This document shows positions 6,283-15,600 of a stretch of DNA of 64,000 bases, in pieces. Within the stretch, counting starts at the first letter, position 1. The number at the start of each line of letters is the position of its first letter. The position numbers and the translations under genes were made by a program. Below the pieces are notes generated by a model. That model did no database searches. It was not told the origin of the DNA and saw only the letters and a program-made list of their open reading frames with translations. The stretch lies in assembly GCA_958447445.1 (NCBI GenBank), contig CAUDAE010000001.1, positions 8,368 to 72,367 on the forward strand. Direction: 5' to 3'. Source of the stretch: an uncultured Collinsella sp. Its GTDB lineage: Bacteria > Actinomycetota > Coriobacteriia > Coriobacteriales > Coriobacteriaceae.

Positions 6283-9165
6283 ATGACGCTACTGTATTTC
6301 CTTACCCTGTTTCCGCTGGTACCGGCGCTGGGCATGCTGCTCGCGCGCGGTGACCGCGCCCGCGATGCGGTGGGACTCATAGGCTCCGGCATTATCATGG
6401 CGGTGACAGTTGTAGTCGCCGTGATGTTTTTTTGCACGGGTCCGCAGAGCTTTGAGATTGCCCCCGGTACCTCGCATGCGCTCTCGATCATCAGCTCCGT
6501 CATCGACGTAATTCTGTGCGCCGTCATCCTGTACAACGCGTACAAATATAAGAGCGTGCTTACCACGGTGCTCGGCATAGTCCAGCTGGTGGGCTCGCTC
6601 GTCTTTGCGGCCATGACGCTGCCTGCGGCCGAAGCCGTCACGGCGATGCCGCTCTACCTAGACTACATGAGCGTGATCATGGTCCTCGCCGTCGGCATCG
6701 TCGGCAGCCTTATCTGTATCTACGCTTTGGGCTACATGAAGGACTTCCAGGCCCATGATGAGCACGAGGCCGCGCTGCGCGGGCAGACCGCGCCCGACCG
6801 TCGTCCGCAGTTCCTGGCGCTTATGTTCCTGTTCCTCTCGGCCATGTTCGTCATCGTGACGAGCGACAACCTTGAGTGGCTGTTCTGCGGCTGGGAAATC
6901 ACCACCGTGTGCTCGTTCCTTATGATTGGCTATACGCGCACGCCCGAGGCCATCAAGAACGCCTTTAACCAGATCATCCTCAACATGCTGGGCGGCATCG
7001 CGTTTTTGGCCGGACTCATGTACCTGCACGTGAACGGCATGCCGCTGACCATCTCGGGTGTGATCGAGCTTTCCGGCGCCGGAACCGCGCAATCCGCGCT
7101 GCTGGTGATGCCGGTCATTCTGCTGTCGCTCGCCGCACTCACCAAGGCCGCACAGATGCCGTTCCACACTTGGCTGCTTGGCGCCATGGTTGCCCCCACG
7201 CCCACGAGCGCCCTGCTGCACTCGTCCACCATGGTCAAAGCCGGCGTGTTCCTGATGGTCAAGCTGAGCCCGCTCTATGCCATCTATCCCGTGACCGGCT
7301 TTATGGTCACGAGCGTGGGTGCCATCACGTTTTTGCTCGCTGCCCTCATGGCCATCTCGCAGAGCAACGCCAAGCGCGTGCTCGCGTACTCCACCATTTC
7401 CAACTTGGGCCTCATCAGTGCCTGCCTGGGTGTCGGCGCGCCCGAGGCCGTATGGGCGGCCATCTTCCTGATCCTGTTCCACACGGTGGCCAAATCGCTG
7501 CTGTTCCTGTGCGTGGGCACGGCCGAGCATCATATCGGCAGCCGCAATATCGAGGACATGGACGGCATGTTCAGCCGCATGCCGCACCTGACGCGCCTGA
7601 TGATGCTGGGCATCATGGGCATGTTTGTGGCGCCGTTTGGCATGCTCGTGTCCAAGTGGGGCGCCCTGGTGGCGTTTGCCCAGACCGGCAACGTGCTCAT
7701 GATCATGGTGCTTGCCTTTGGCTCGGCCGCGACGTTTTACTTCTGGGGCAAGTGGCTTGCCAAGCTTTCGGGCGTCGACCCCACGGCTCAAAACGTTGAG
7801 GTCAATGTCCATAAGACCGAATGGATGGCCCTCAACACCATCGCCGCGCTGCTGATTCTGTGCTGCGTGGCGTTTCCGGTTATCTCGAGCGGTCTGGTGT
7901 CGCCTTACTTGGCCATGGTGTTTGGCCGCGTGCCGTACGTTATCGGCAAGGACGCCATGTATCTGATGGTGGTTATCGTGGCGTTTATCGCCGTGGTGCT
8001 GCTGACTTCATTCCGCGTGAGCAACAAACCGCACGTAAACGTATATCTTTCGGGCGTGGGAACCGACAAATATCGCCATTTCCGCGGCTCGATGGGACAT
8101 GAGGTGAAGGCCGAAAAGCGCAATTGGTACTCGGAGGACGCCCTTGGCGAGAAGCGTATTAGCCCCGTGGGTAGCGTCGTGTGCTGTAGCATTATCTTGT
8201 TTGCGCTGCTGTGTTGCGCGTGGATTGGGCCCGAGCGGCTTGCCATGAGCGCGCCCTCGGTGCTGCGCGGCAAGTATTTTGAAGGTTCGGGCGTCGTGGG
8301 CATCTTTATTGGTACCGTGGCGTTTGCCTTGATTGCGCCGCTTGTGGGCGGCCTGATCGACGGCGTTGACCGCAAACTGTCCGCCCGCATGCAGGGCCGC
8401 GTGGGCCCGCGCCTGCTGCAGCCCTTCTACGACGTTGCCAAGCTGCTGCGCAAGGCCCCCGCCAGCGTAAACACCATGGACGATACCTATATGGCGTGCG
8501 CGCTCATCTTTACCGTCGTGGGCGGCGGCATCTTTGTGTCGGGCTCCAACACGCTGCTGTGCGCTTTTATGGTGACGCTCGCCGCGATCTTTGTGGTGCT
8601 GGCGTCCGCCTCGACGCAAAGCCCGTTTGCCCAGGTCGGTGCCGACCGCGAGCTGCTGCAGGTCATGAGTTACGAGCCCGCCGTTCTGCTGATGAGCGTG
8701 GGCCTGTACCTTGCCACCGACAGCTTCGATTCCATCGCCGTGACGGGGCAGTCGGCCCCCATCATCGTGTACAGCGCGCCCATTTTCCTCGCGCTGCTCG
8801 CGGTACTTACCATCAAGCTGCGCAAGTCGCCGTTCGATCTTTCGTACTCGCATCACGCGCATCAGGAGATCGTTCAGGGCGTCGCCACCGAGATGAGCGG
8901 CGGCACGCTGGCCAAGATGACCCTTATGCACTGGTGCGAGACCGTGCTGTTTTTGATGTGGGTGGGCATGTTCTTTGTCTGGGACAACCCGGTGAGCTGG
9001 GTGGTCGCCCTGGTCGTGATGGCTGCGACGTATTTTGTCGAGGTCCTGATCGACAACACCTTCGCACGCAGCACCTGGCGCAGCTGCTTTAGGCTCGGAT
9101 GGGGCGTGGCGCTGGTGTTTGGCCTGCTCAACCTTATGCCCATCCTCGTCGACGTGTTTATTTAG
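6283..9165 (+). CDS. Fused membrane subunits of an energy-converting hydrogenase (EchA-EchB / HyfB-HyfC type)
   Basis: A 960-aa integral membrane protein that fuses two subunits usually encoded separately. Residues 1 to about 640 are a NuoL/MrpD-type ion-antiporter-like subunit with many membrane segments, including the glutamate of GWEITTVCSF (near 204) and the lysine of HSSTMVKAG. Residues from about 670 are the NuoH/EchB proton-channel subunit, with RKLSARMQGRVGPRLLQPFYD near 700 at the quinone-pocket-like loop. The frame is continuous with no sign of a joining frameshift. GGGGGAG precedes the ATG. It is the first gene of a five-gene operon ordered A-B, C, D, E, F as in ech operons, and would couple hydrogen evolution to ion translocation. 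Confidence 0.88.
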   Translation: MTLLYFLTLFPLVPALGMLLARGDRARDAVGLIGSGIIMAVTVVVAVMFFCTGPQSFEIAPGTSHALSIISSVIDVILCAVILYNAYKYKSVLTTVLGIVQLVGSLVFAAMTLPAAEAVTAMPLYLDYMSVIMVLAVGIVGSLICIYALGYMKDFQAHDEHEAALRGQTAPDRRPQFLALMFLFLSAMFVIVTSDNLEWLFCGWEITTVCSFLMIGYTRTPEAIKNAFNQIILNMLGGIAFLAGLMYLHVNGMPLTISGVIELSGAGTAQSALLVMPVILLSLAALTKAAQMPFHTWLLGAMVAPTPTSALLHSSTMVKAGVFLMVKLSPLYAIYPVTGFMVTSVGAITFLLAALMAISQSNAKRVLAYSTISNLGLISACLGVGAPEAVWAAIFLILFHTVAKSLLFLCVGTAEHHIGSRNIEDMDGMFSRMPHLTRLMMLGIMGMFVAPFGMLVSKWGALVAFAQTGNVLMIMVLAFGSAATFYFWGKWLAKLSGVDPTAQNVEVNVHKTEWMALNTIAALLILCCVAFPVISSGLVSPYLAMVFGRVPYVIGKDAMYLMVVIVAFIAVVLLTSFRVSNKPHVNVYLSGVGTDKYRHFRGSMGHEVKAEKRNWYSEDALGEKRISPVGSVVCCSIILFALLCCAWIGPERLAMSAPSVLRGKYFEGSGVVGIFIGTVAFALIAPLVGGLIDGVDRKLSARMQGRVGPRLLQPFYDVAKLLRKAPASVNTMDDTYMACALIFTVVGGGIFVSGSNTLLCAFMVTLAAIFVVLASASTQSPFAQVGADRELLQVMSYEPAVLLMSVGLYLATDSFDSIAVTGQSAPIIVYSAPIFLALLAVLTIKLRKSPFDLSYSHHAHQEIVQGVATEMSGGTLAKMTLMHWCETVLFLMWVGMFFVWDNPVSWVVALVVMAATYFVEVLIDNTFARSTWRSCFRLGWGVALVFGLLNLMPILVDVFI

Positions 9166-9177
9166 GAGGCGGCATCC

Positions 9178-9765
9178 ATGGATCATAAAATGTCGCGCTC
9201 GCCGTGGGTTATTCATTATGACGGCTCGAGCTGCAACGGATGCGATATCGAGGTGCTGGCCTCGCTCACGCCGCTGTTCGATGCGGAGCGCTTTGGCGTG
9301 GTCAACACCGGCAACCCCAAGCATGCGGATATCTTTTTGGTGACGGGGTCGGTCAATGCCCAGAACCTGCCCGTCGTGCGCCAGATCTACAACCAGATGC
9401 TCGAGCCCAAGTGCGTGGTGGCCTGCGGTATCTGCGCGTGTTCGGGTGGCGTGTTCCGCGATGCCTACAACGTGATCGGCGGCGTGGACCGCGCGATTCC
9501 CGTGGACGTGTACGCGCCCGGGTGCGCCATTCGTCCCGAGACCGTGATCGATGCCATTGTGGAGGCGTGCGGCATCCTTGATCAGAAGGAGGCCGTGATG
9601 CGCGCCGGCGGTGACCCGCTTACCGTGGGCGGCGCTGCTACCTGGGATGGCGGCGTCGAGTTGGGCGAGGACGGGTTCGTGGCTGCGGGGGCCGGGGCTG
9701 ACGATGCGCCTGCTGGGACGTCCGCGGCCGGCGACGCGCCCGCCGCTGCAAAGGAGGGCGAGTAA
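9178..9765 (+). CDS. [NiFe]-hydrogenase small subunit, EchC/HyfI (NuoB) type
   Basis: A 195-aa iron-sulfur subunit carrying the proximal [4Fe-4S] cluster. The ligand pattern SSCNGCDIEVL near residue 19, the CVVACGICACSGG segment near 83 and DVYAPGCAIRP are those of the NuoB/group 4 small subunit. The catalytic core ends near residue 140; the last 50 residues are an Ala/Gly/Asp-rich tail not found in most homologues. AGGAGG overlaps the stop codon of the preceding gene. The stop codon shares one base with the next ATG, so translation is probably coupled. Confidence 0.9.
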   Translation: MDHKMSRSPWVIHYDGSSCNGCDIEVLASLTPLFDAERFGVVNTGNPKHADIFLVTGSVNAQNLPVVRQIYNQMLEPKCVVACGICACSGGVFRDAYNVIGGVDRAIPVDVYAPGCAIRPETVIDAIVEACGILDQKEAVMRAGGDPLTVGGAATWDGGVELGEDGFVAAGAGADDAPAGTSAAGDAPAAAKEGE

Positions 9766-10484
9766 TGCAAAAGGCTATCTATACCACCGTCGGGATTGAC
9801 GAGCTCCTGTCGCATGTCCAGGCGCTCAAGGGCGTCGGCGCGCGCTTTGTGCAAATGCACGCCGAGCGCAACGTCGACGACGGCATGTATCGCCTGGTCT
9901 ATACGTTTATCAACGTTCGTGCTGCTCAGGAGCAGATTGCGCAGGACGGCAGCTATGCGATCGAGAACCTGGTGGTTGAGGGAATTAATCAGTACCAGGA
10001 GATTCCGTCCATCAGCTCGTACTATCCGGCAGTATTCCCGTTTGAAAACGAAGCGCACGACCTGTTTGGTCTTGCCATCACCGATATGCAGATTGACTTT
10101 AAGGGCTTTTTCTACCAGGTCTCGACTGCCGAGCCCATGAGCGTTATCACGCCCGAGGTGAAGGCCGCGCGCGAGAAAGCCATGAAGGTCCGTGCCGCTG
10201 CCGAGGCCAAGGCGCGCAAGGCCGCGGCCGAGAAGGCTGCTACTGCCACGGCCGCTGCGGGGGAGGGCACTGCGGGCGCTGGCGATGCTGCGGGCGCTGC
10301 CGTCGCTCAGCCCGCTGCGGCTGCCGGCTCCGATGCTCAGCACGATGAAACTGCTGCGAAGGCCGCGCTCAAGGCTGCCGAGATGGAGGCAAAGCTCGCC
10401 GCCATGGATCCCGAGAAAGCGGCCAAGGTCCGCGCGGCGCTTGCCGCCAAGGCCGCCCGCGACAAGCAGAAAAAGGAGGCGTAA
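9765..10484 (+). CDS. Hydrogenase 30-kDa subunit, EchD / NuoC type
   Basis: A 239-aa protein. Residues 1-130 match the NuoC/30-kDa domain (YRLVYTFINV, SISSYYPAVFPFENEAHDLFGL), the part fused to the large subunit in E. coli HycE but separate in Ech hydrogenases. Residues 140-239 are an extended Ala/Lys/Glu-rich stretch predicted to be charged helix. A comparable but shorter Ala-rich tail is seen on the preceding subunit. It overlaps the upstream gene by one base and ends five bases before the next ATG. Confidence 0.85.
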   Translation: MQKAIYTTVGIDELLSHVQALKGVGARFVQMHAERNVDDGMYRLVYTFINVRAAQEQIAQDGSYAIENLVVEGINQYQEIPSISSYYPAVFPFENEAHDLFGLAITDMQIDFKGFFYQVSTAEPMSVITPEVKAAREKAMKVRAAAEAKARKAAAEKAATATAAAGEGTAGAGDAAGAAVAQPAAAAGSDAQHDETAAKAALKAAEMEAKLAAMDPEKAAKVRAALAAKAARDKQKKEA

Positions 10485-10489
10485 GGTCC

Positions 10490-11578
10490 ATGGCACATCG
10501 CTCCGTTATTCCGTTTGGCCCGCAGCACCCGGTGCTGCCCGAGCCGCTTCATCTGGACCTGGTGATCGAGGACGACCGCGTCATCGAGGCAATTCCGCAG
10601 ATCGGCTTTGTGCACCGCGGGCTCGAGAAGCTCACCGAAAAGCGTGATATGCACCAGTTTGGCTACATCGCCGAGCGCATCTGCGGCATCTGCGCCGTGG
10701 GCCACAGCTGCGGCTATGCCAGCGCCTGCGAGCGCATGCTCGAAATCGAGGTGCCCGACCGCGTGCAGTATATCCGCGCCATTTTGCACGAGCTTTCGCG
10801 CATTCACTCGCATCTGCTGTGGCTGGGCCTGCTCGCCGATGCCTTTGGCTTCGAGGCGCTGTTCTATCGTTCGTGGACGCTGCGCGAGCAGATTCTCAAG
10901 ATCTTCGAGAGCACCTGCGGCGGGCGCGTGATTCTGTCGATTAACGAGATCGGCGGCCTTAAGCACGATATCGAGGACTCCGAGCTGGCGGGCATTGTCC
11001 AGACGCTCGATGCCATGCGTCCTGACTACGAGGCCCTGGTGCATACGTTTTTGGACGACAACAGCTGCGGCGAGCGCCTGCATGGCGTGGGCATGATTAG
11101 CAAGAAAGACGCGCTGGAGCTTTCGATGGTCGGTCCGTTTGGGCGCCCACCGGGCGTGGATTACGACGTGCGCCTGTTTGGCGACGGTGCCTATGCGGAT
11201 CTGGCTGCGTTTGAGCCCATCGTTGCTACCGATGGCGATTGCTATGCCCGCTGCCAGGTGCGCTGTGCCGAGGTCACGCAGGCCATGGACATCATTAAGG
11301 AGCTTGTGGGCAAGATTCCGCACGACGGGATAGGCGGGCGCACCAAGCTTACACCGGCCGACGGCGCACGCGGCGAGGTTGTGATTGAGCAGCCGCGCGG
11401 CGAGGCGTATTACTATGTGCGCGGTAACGGCACCAAGAACCTGGACCGCTTCCGCGTGCGCACGCCGACGTCGCAGAACCTGGCGGGTCTGACACATGCG
11501 CTGCAGGGCGTGCTCCTTGCCAACGTGCCCATGATTATCCTGACCATCGACCCCTGCATTAGCTGCACGGAAAGGTAG
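10490..11578 (+). CDS. Group 4 [NiFe]-hydrogenase large subunit, EchE type
   Basis: The 362-aa catalytic subunit. Both pairs of nickel-ligating cysteines are present: RICGICAVGHS with Cys65 and Cys68, and the extreme C-terminal DPCISCTER with Cys356 and Cys359, so the enzyme should be an active hydrogenase rather than a NuoD-like relic. The protein ends three residues after the last cysteine; there is no C-terminal extension to be clipped by a maturation protease, as reported for EchE and CooH. No formate dehydrogenase, CO dehydrogenase or Hyp maturation gene is in the window, so the electron donor is probably ferredoxin through the EchF-like partner. Confidence 0.92.
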   Translation: MAHRSVIPFGPQHPVLPEPLHLDLVIEDDRVIEAIPQIGFVHRGLEKLTEKRDMHQFGYIAERICGICAVGHSCGYASACERMLEIEVPDRVQYIRAILHELSRIHSHLLWLGLLADAFGFEALFYRSWTLREQILKIFESTCGGRVILSINEIGGLKHDIEDSELAGIVQTLDAMRPDYEALVHTFLDDNSCGERLHGVGMISKKDALELSMVGPFGRPPGVDYDVRLFGDGAYADLAAFEPIVATDGDCYARCQVRCAEVTQAMDIIKELVGKIPHDGIGGRTKLTPADGARGEVVIEQPRGEAYYYVRGNGTKNLDRFRVRTPTSQNLAGLTHALQGVLLANVPMIILTIDPCISCTER

Positions 11579-11585
11579 GCGCGGC

Positions 11586-11927
11586 ATGAGTTTACTGACA
11601 TTTGCCAAGACGGCCTTAGGTTCTATGGTCAAGCAGCCGGTCACGGTGCGCTATCCGCAGGAGAAGCTGACGGCACCCGAGCGCTTGCGCGGGCATATCG
11701 TCAACGACATGGACGTGTGCATCTGCTGCGGCATGTGCGCGCGCCGCTGCCCGGCGGGCGCGCTTGCGGTCGATCGCAAGGGCGGAACGTGGTCGATCGA
11801 CCCGTATGCCTGCGTGGTGTGCGGTGAGTGCATCGAGAGCTGCCCCAAACACTGCCTGACTATGGACACCGCCCGTACCCCGGTTGCGGCGGACAAGACT
11901 CTCACGATAGAAACCAAGCCGGCATAG
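11586..11927 (+). CDS. Hydrogenase ferredoxin-like subunit, EchF / NuoI type
   Basis: A 113-aa protein with two [4Fe-4S] motifs: CICCGMCARRCP near residue 47 and CVVCGECIESCP near 76. It is the polyferredoxin that passes electrons from ferredoxin to the small subunit. It is the last gene of the operon, followed by a strong hairpin, and fits the ech gene order. Confidence 0.9.
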   Translation: MSLLTFAKTALGSMVKQPVTVRYPQEKLTAPERLRGHIVNDMDVCICCGMCARRCPAGALAVDRKGGTWSIDPYACVVCGECIESCPKHCLTMDTARTPVAADKTLTIETKPA

Positions 11928-11937
11928 CGCTGGAATA

Positions 11938-11971
11938 GGGGCCGGTGGGGCAAAAATGCCCCACCGGCCCC
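11938..11971 (+). terminator. Strong hairpin ending the hydrogenase operon
   Basis: A perfect 14-bp stem (GGGGCCGGTGGGGC and complement) with loop AAAAAT, ten bases after the stop codon. There is no T tract; a second small GCGC hairpin follows. Confidence 0.65.
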
Positions 11972-12001
11972 GCGCTTAATGCGCGGTGGAGCCGCCGCGA
12001 A

Positions 12002-12155
12002 CAAAACTATGCCGGATTACGGGGCTGGATAGCGAACCTCCGACCATATAGAAAACCGCAAAAACAAAACCGCAGGTAGATAGCCTGCCGTTTTCCAAAA
12101 AATGAAGGTATGGATGAGGGTCCCGACTTTAGCCCCGTAATCCGGCATAGTTTTG
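12002..12155. repeat. Palindromic element A, left copy
   Basis: A 154-bp element with perfect 25-bp terminal inverted repeats (12002-12026 and 12131-12155, beginning CAAAACTATGCCGG). The interior carries a smaller hairpin around AAAACCGCAGGTAGA and CCTGCCGTTTT. A copy of identical length lies at 19308-19461. The 93 bp between it and the next element includes GGAAACGGATCATTTTTGCC, also found after other copies. It encodes nothing; it resembles a MITE-like or large extragenic palindrome family. Confidence 0.9.
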
Positions 12156-12248
12156 AAATAGCACCATATCCGTAGAAGCCCTTGATCTCCCGTGGACAGA
12201 GGGAAACGGATCATTTTTGCCTTGCGAGGGCTGCCGCGTGACCCGTCT

Positions 12249-12408
12249 GCCACGAAATGGGCCTATCTACTACGTTTAGGCGGCAGCCCTCGACCACGTC
12301 AAGTAATGCGAAATGAAAACCGCAGGTAGAACGCTTGCAGTTTTTCATGAAAAGCGGCTATGGTCGGGGGTATCGAGTCAAACGTAGTAGATGGCCCGAT
12401 TTCGTGGC
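12249..12408. repeat. Palindromic element B, left copy
   Basis: A 160-bp element with 29-bp imperfect terminal inverted repeats (12249-12277 and 12380-12408, GCCACGAAA... and ...TTTCGTGGC, containing CTACTACGTTT). The interior shares AAAACCGCAGGTAGAACGC with the A elements. It is followed by GGACGGAGGAAAACGGATCA. A copy of the same length is at 19056-19215. Confidence 0.9.
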
Positions 12409-12502
12409 GAGCGTTACCAACTGATTCCCCGGGGACGGAGGAAAACGGATCATTTTTGCCTGATGGCTCCGAGTCGCACCCGTTTTCCTGCGAAAACTCT
12501 CG

Positions 12503-12582
12503 TGTCTCATCTTTGGTGAGACATTTGTCTCACGCCCAAAACAGAATCTGGAACATGTGTCACCTGCCCTAATTGTGTCTCA
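12503..12582. promoter_or_regulatory. Cluster of TGTCTCA boxes upstream of the adhesin
   Basis: TGTCTCA occurs at 12503, 12526 and 12576, and its inverse TGAGACA at 12517, within 80 bp. The first two opposite copies form a 7-bp inverted repeat with a 7-bp spacer. The cluster ends 57 bp before the adhesin ATG, a suitable place for an operator. Confidence 0.5.
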
Positions 12583-12639
12583 TTTTGTAACTTTAGGCTG
12601 TTGCAAGGTCTGAGACCGGATCGCGAGAAGGGAGACGCG

Positions 12640-15600
12640 ATGAGTAAGTACACGAGGGGTCTCTTGGCGGTGATACTTGCCGTAGTGCTGGTGTTGCCGG
12701 CTGCAGCATTTGCCATGCTGCCCGAGGCCAACGCCAGGTCCAGCACCGGAATGGACGGACCGACAATGAGCGGAAAGGTCGTCGTCGATCCCGACACCAG
12801 CGGACGCTGGGAAATCTGGGCGGCCGGTCACAACGGTAATAAAGTAACGACTCAAAACATCGGCCGAATCTGGACCGACAAGACGGTCGAGGCAACTGAG
12901 GAAAACGAAGAGTCGGATTTTCTGACCACGCTTTCGGCCATGTCCTCGACGTCTAATTCAACCGTGACGGTTACTACGCCGCTCGACATCGTGATGGTGC
13001 TGGATGCATCTGGCTCGATGGATGATCCTATGGGTGGCGGAGATCGCACTAAGCGTATCGATGCACTGAAGAACGCTGCGAACAGCTTTATCGATACCAT
13101 CGCCAAACAAAACGAGAGTATCGAGGGTGTCGATAGGCAACATAGGGTTGCCATTGTTAAGTTTGCGGGCGAGAAGTCCAACAATATCGGCAACAATATG
13201 TATCGCGACGGAGGGTACTCCTACAATTACACCCAGGTTATGAAAGAATTGACCTACTGTTCCGGCAGCAATGCGGATGATCTCAAGAAGAATACAATTA
13301 ATAAAATTCAGCCTGCCGGCGCCACGCGCGCCGACTATGGCCTAGAGCTGGCCGAGAAAATCACTACCACTTATGGCCGCAAAGATGCCAAGAAGATTAT
13401 TGTGTTCTTTACCGACGGTACGCCAACAAAGCAAAATAAATTCGATGCGGGTGTCGCCAACGCTGCCGTGACAGCTGCTAAGAATATGAAGGACGGCAAG
13501 GCCACCGTTTATACCATCGGCATCTTTGATGGCGCGAACCCCAAAGCCAGTGTCCAAGATTCGAAGACAAGCCAAGAGAACAAGTTCATGCAGGCCGTTT
13601 CAAGCAACTACCCCAATGCCACGGCATGGGATACTCATGGCACACGCGCGGAAAACTCCGACTACTACAAGTCGGCGACCAACGTCGTAGAGCTCAAGAA
13701 GGTCTTCGACGACATCTCACAGGCCATCACATCGGAGGCGCCTTATCCGACCGAAATTGATAAGGGCTACGACGCGACCAAGTCCGGCTACATCACGTTT
13801 ACCGACGAGCTGGGCGACTTTATGCAGGTCGACAGCTTCACCGAGGTCGTCATCAACGGCACGCCGTTTACCAAGGCGAGCAAGACGGTCAACAAAGAGA
13901 CCAATACCGACACCTACGAGTTTGCCGGCAAGGCAAAAGACCTGCTCATTACCGTGCAGCGTGCTGGTGATGACAATCCCCAGAAGGGCGATGTCGTAAC
14001 GGTCAGCATACCTGCGTCGTTGATTCCGCTGAGCCACTTTAAGACCGTAGACGGCAAGCTTTCGGTCGACAGCGCTCAGCCTATCCGCGTGAAGTACACC
14101 TCGAGCGTGAAGAGCGCCGCACTTGACAACCTGTTTACGCCCGAGAAGGTAACGGGGCTCAAGGATTACATCGAGAACAATACGACCGTTGCCAACGGCG
14201 CCAAGACCGTGAGTTTCTACGCGAACAAGTGGGCTGCCGGCAATCTGGGCAATACGGTTGCGACCTTTGAGCCGGCCGACACCAACCGCTACTACTACTT
14301 CCAGAAACAGACCCCTATTTACACGGACAAGGACTGCACGCAGCCTGCAAAGAATTCGCTGGCAGATACCGGCACCTATTACTACAAGGATGAGTTTGAG
14401 GAGCAGGGCGAAAACGGCGAGGCCAAGCCCGCCTCTGCCGTCATCGAGTTTATCGGCGGCGACGCTGCGAAGTTTGACGGCGCTATTGTTGCTGACGAGG
14501 ACGGCAACCTTTCGTTTAGCGTGGGAACCGCGCGCCTAGCCTTTATCGACGAGCTCCACACCACCAAGGAGAGTGTGGGCGGCAACAACACTGGTACCGC
14601 GACCGACGTTCTTAATCCCAAGTGGAACAACGTGTCCGCCAAGGCGACCGCGACGCATGTCAATTCCTACCTGGGCAACAACGGCAAGATCAGCTTTGCG
14701 TATGACATGACGCCGGCAATGGTGAACACCAAGGCCAGCTTTGGCCTGACCAAGGTGCTCAAGGGTCGCGACTGGACGAATGCTGACGCGTTTGAGTTTG
14801 GCCTGACATCCGAGAGCGGCGCCCCGATGCCTGCGGCTAGGACTGCGACCGTGCGCAAGGCTGACCTGGACCAGGGCAAGGCCGCCATCGACTTCGGCAC
14901 GATCGAATACACCGAACCTGGCACGTACGTCTACAAAGTCAGTGACAAGCATGCCGGGACCACGATTGACGGCATCGCCTACAGCAAGAACGTCGCGGAG
15001 ATCACCGTGACGGTAACGCCCGACAAGAAGGGCGAGCTGAGCGCTGGCGTGAAGGTGACCTCGGGCGAGACCGAGTTCAAGAACGTTTACGCCACGAATC
15101 CTGTTGAGTCCAGCGTCACCGACCAGATTACCGTGACCAAGTCTCTGACCGGGCGTGACCTTACGGCCGACGAGTTCAGCTTTGAGCTGCTCGAAATCAT
15201 TGACAAGGAAGTTAAGCCTGTCGAGACCGTTAAGAACGCCGCCGACGGCAAGGTGACGTTCAGTGCCATCAAGTACACCGAGATCGGCCAGCACACCTAC
15301 AAGCTGCATGAGGTTAAGGGCAACGCCGGCGGTATTGACTACGATGACGCGGTCTACACCATCGTGACGACCATCGCCGATAACGGCAAGGGCCAGCTGG
15401 TTGCCACGCACGAGCTGAAGGACGCCAAGGACGTCAAGAGCATCGAGTTCAAGAACGCCTACACCACGAATGCTACCGAGGCATCGCTTGCGGGTATCAA
15501 GAATCTGCAGGTTGACGACGCTCTGACCCCGGCTGATATCACCGGCAAGTTCACCTTTACCGTGACCGGTGAAGAGGGCGCGCCTATGCCTGCGAGCACG

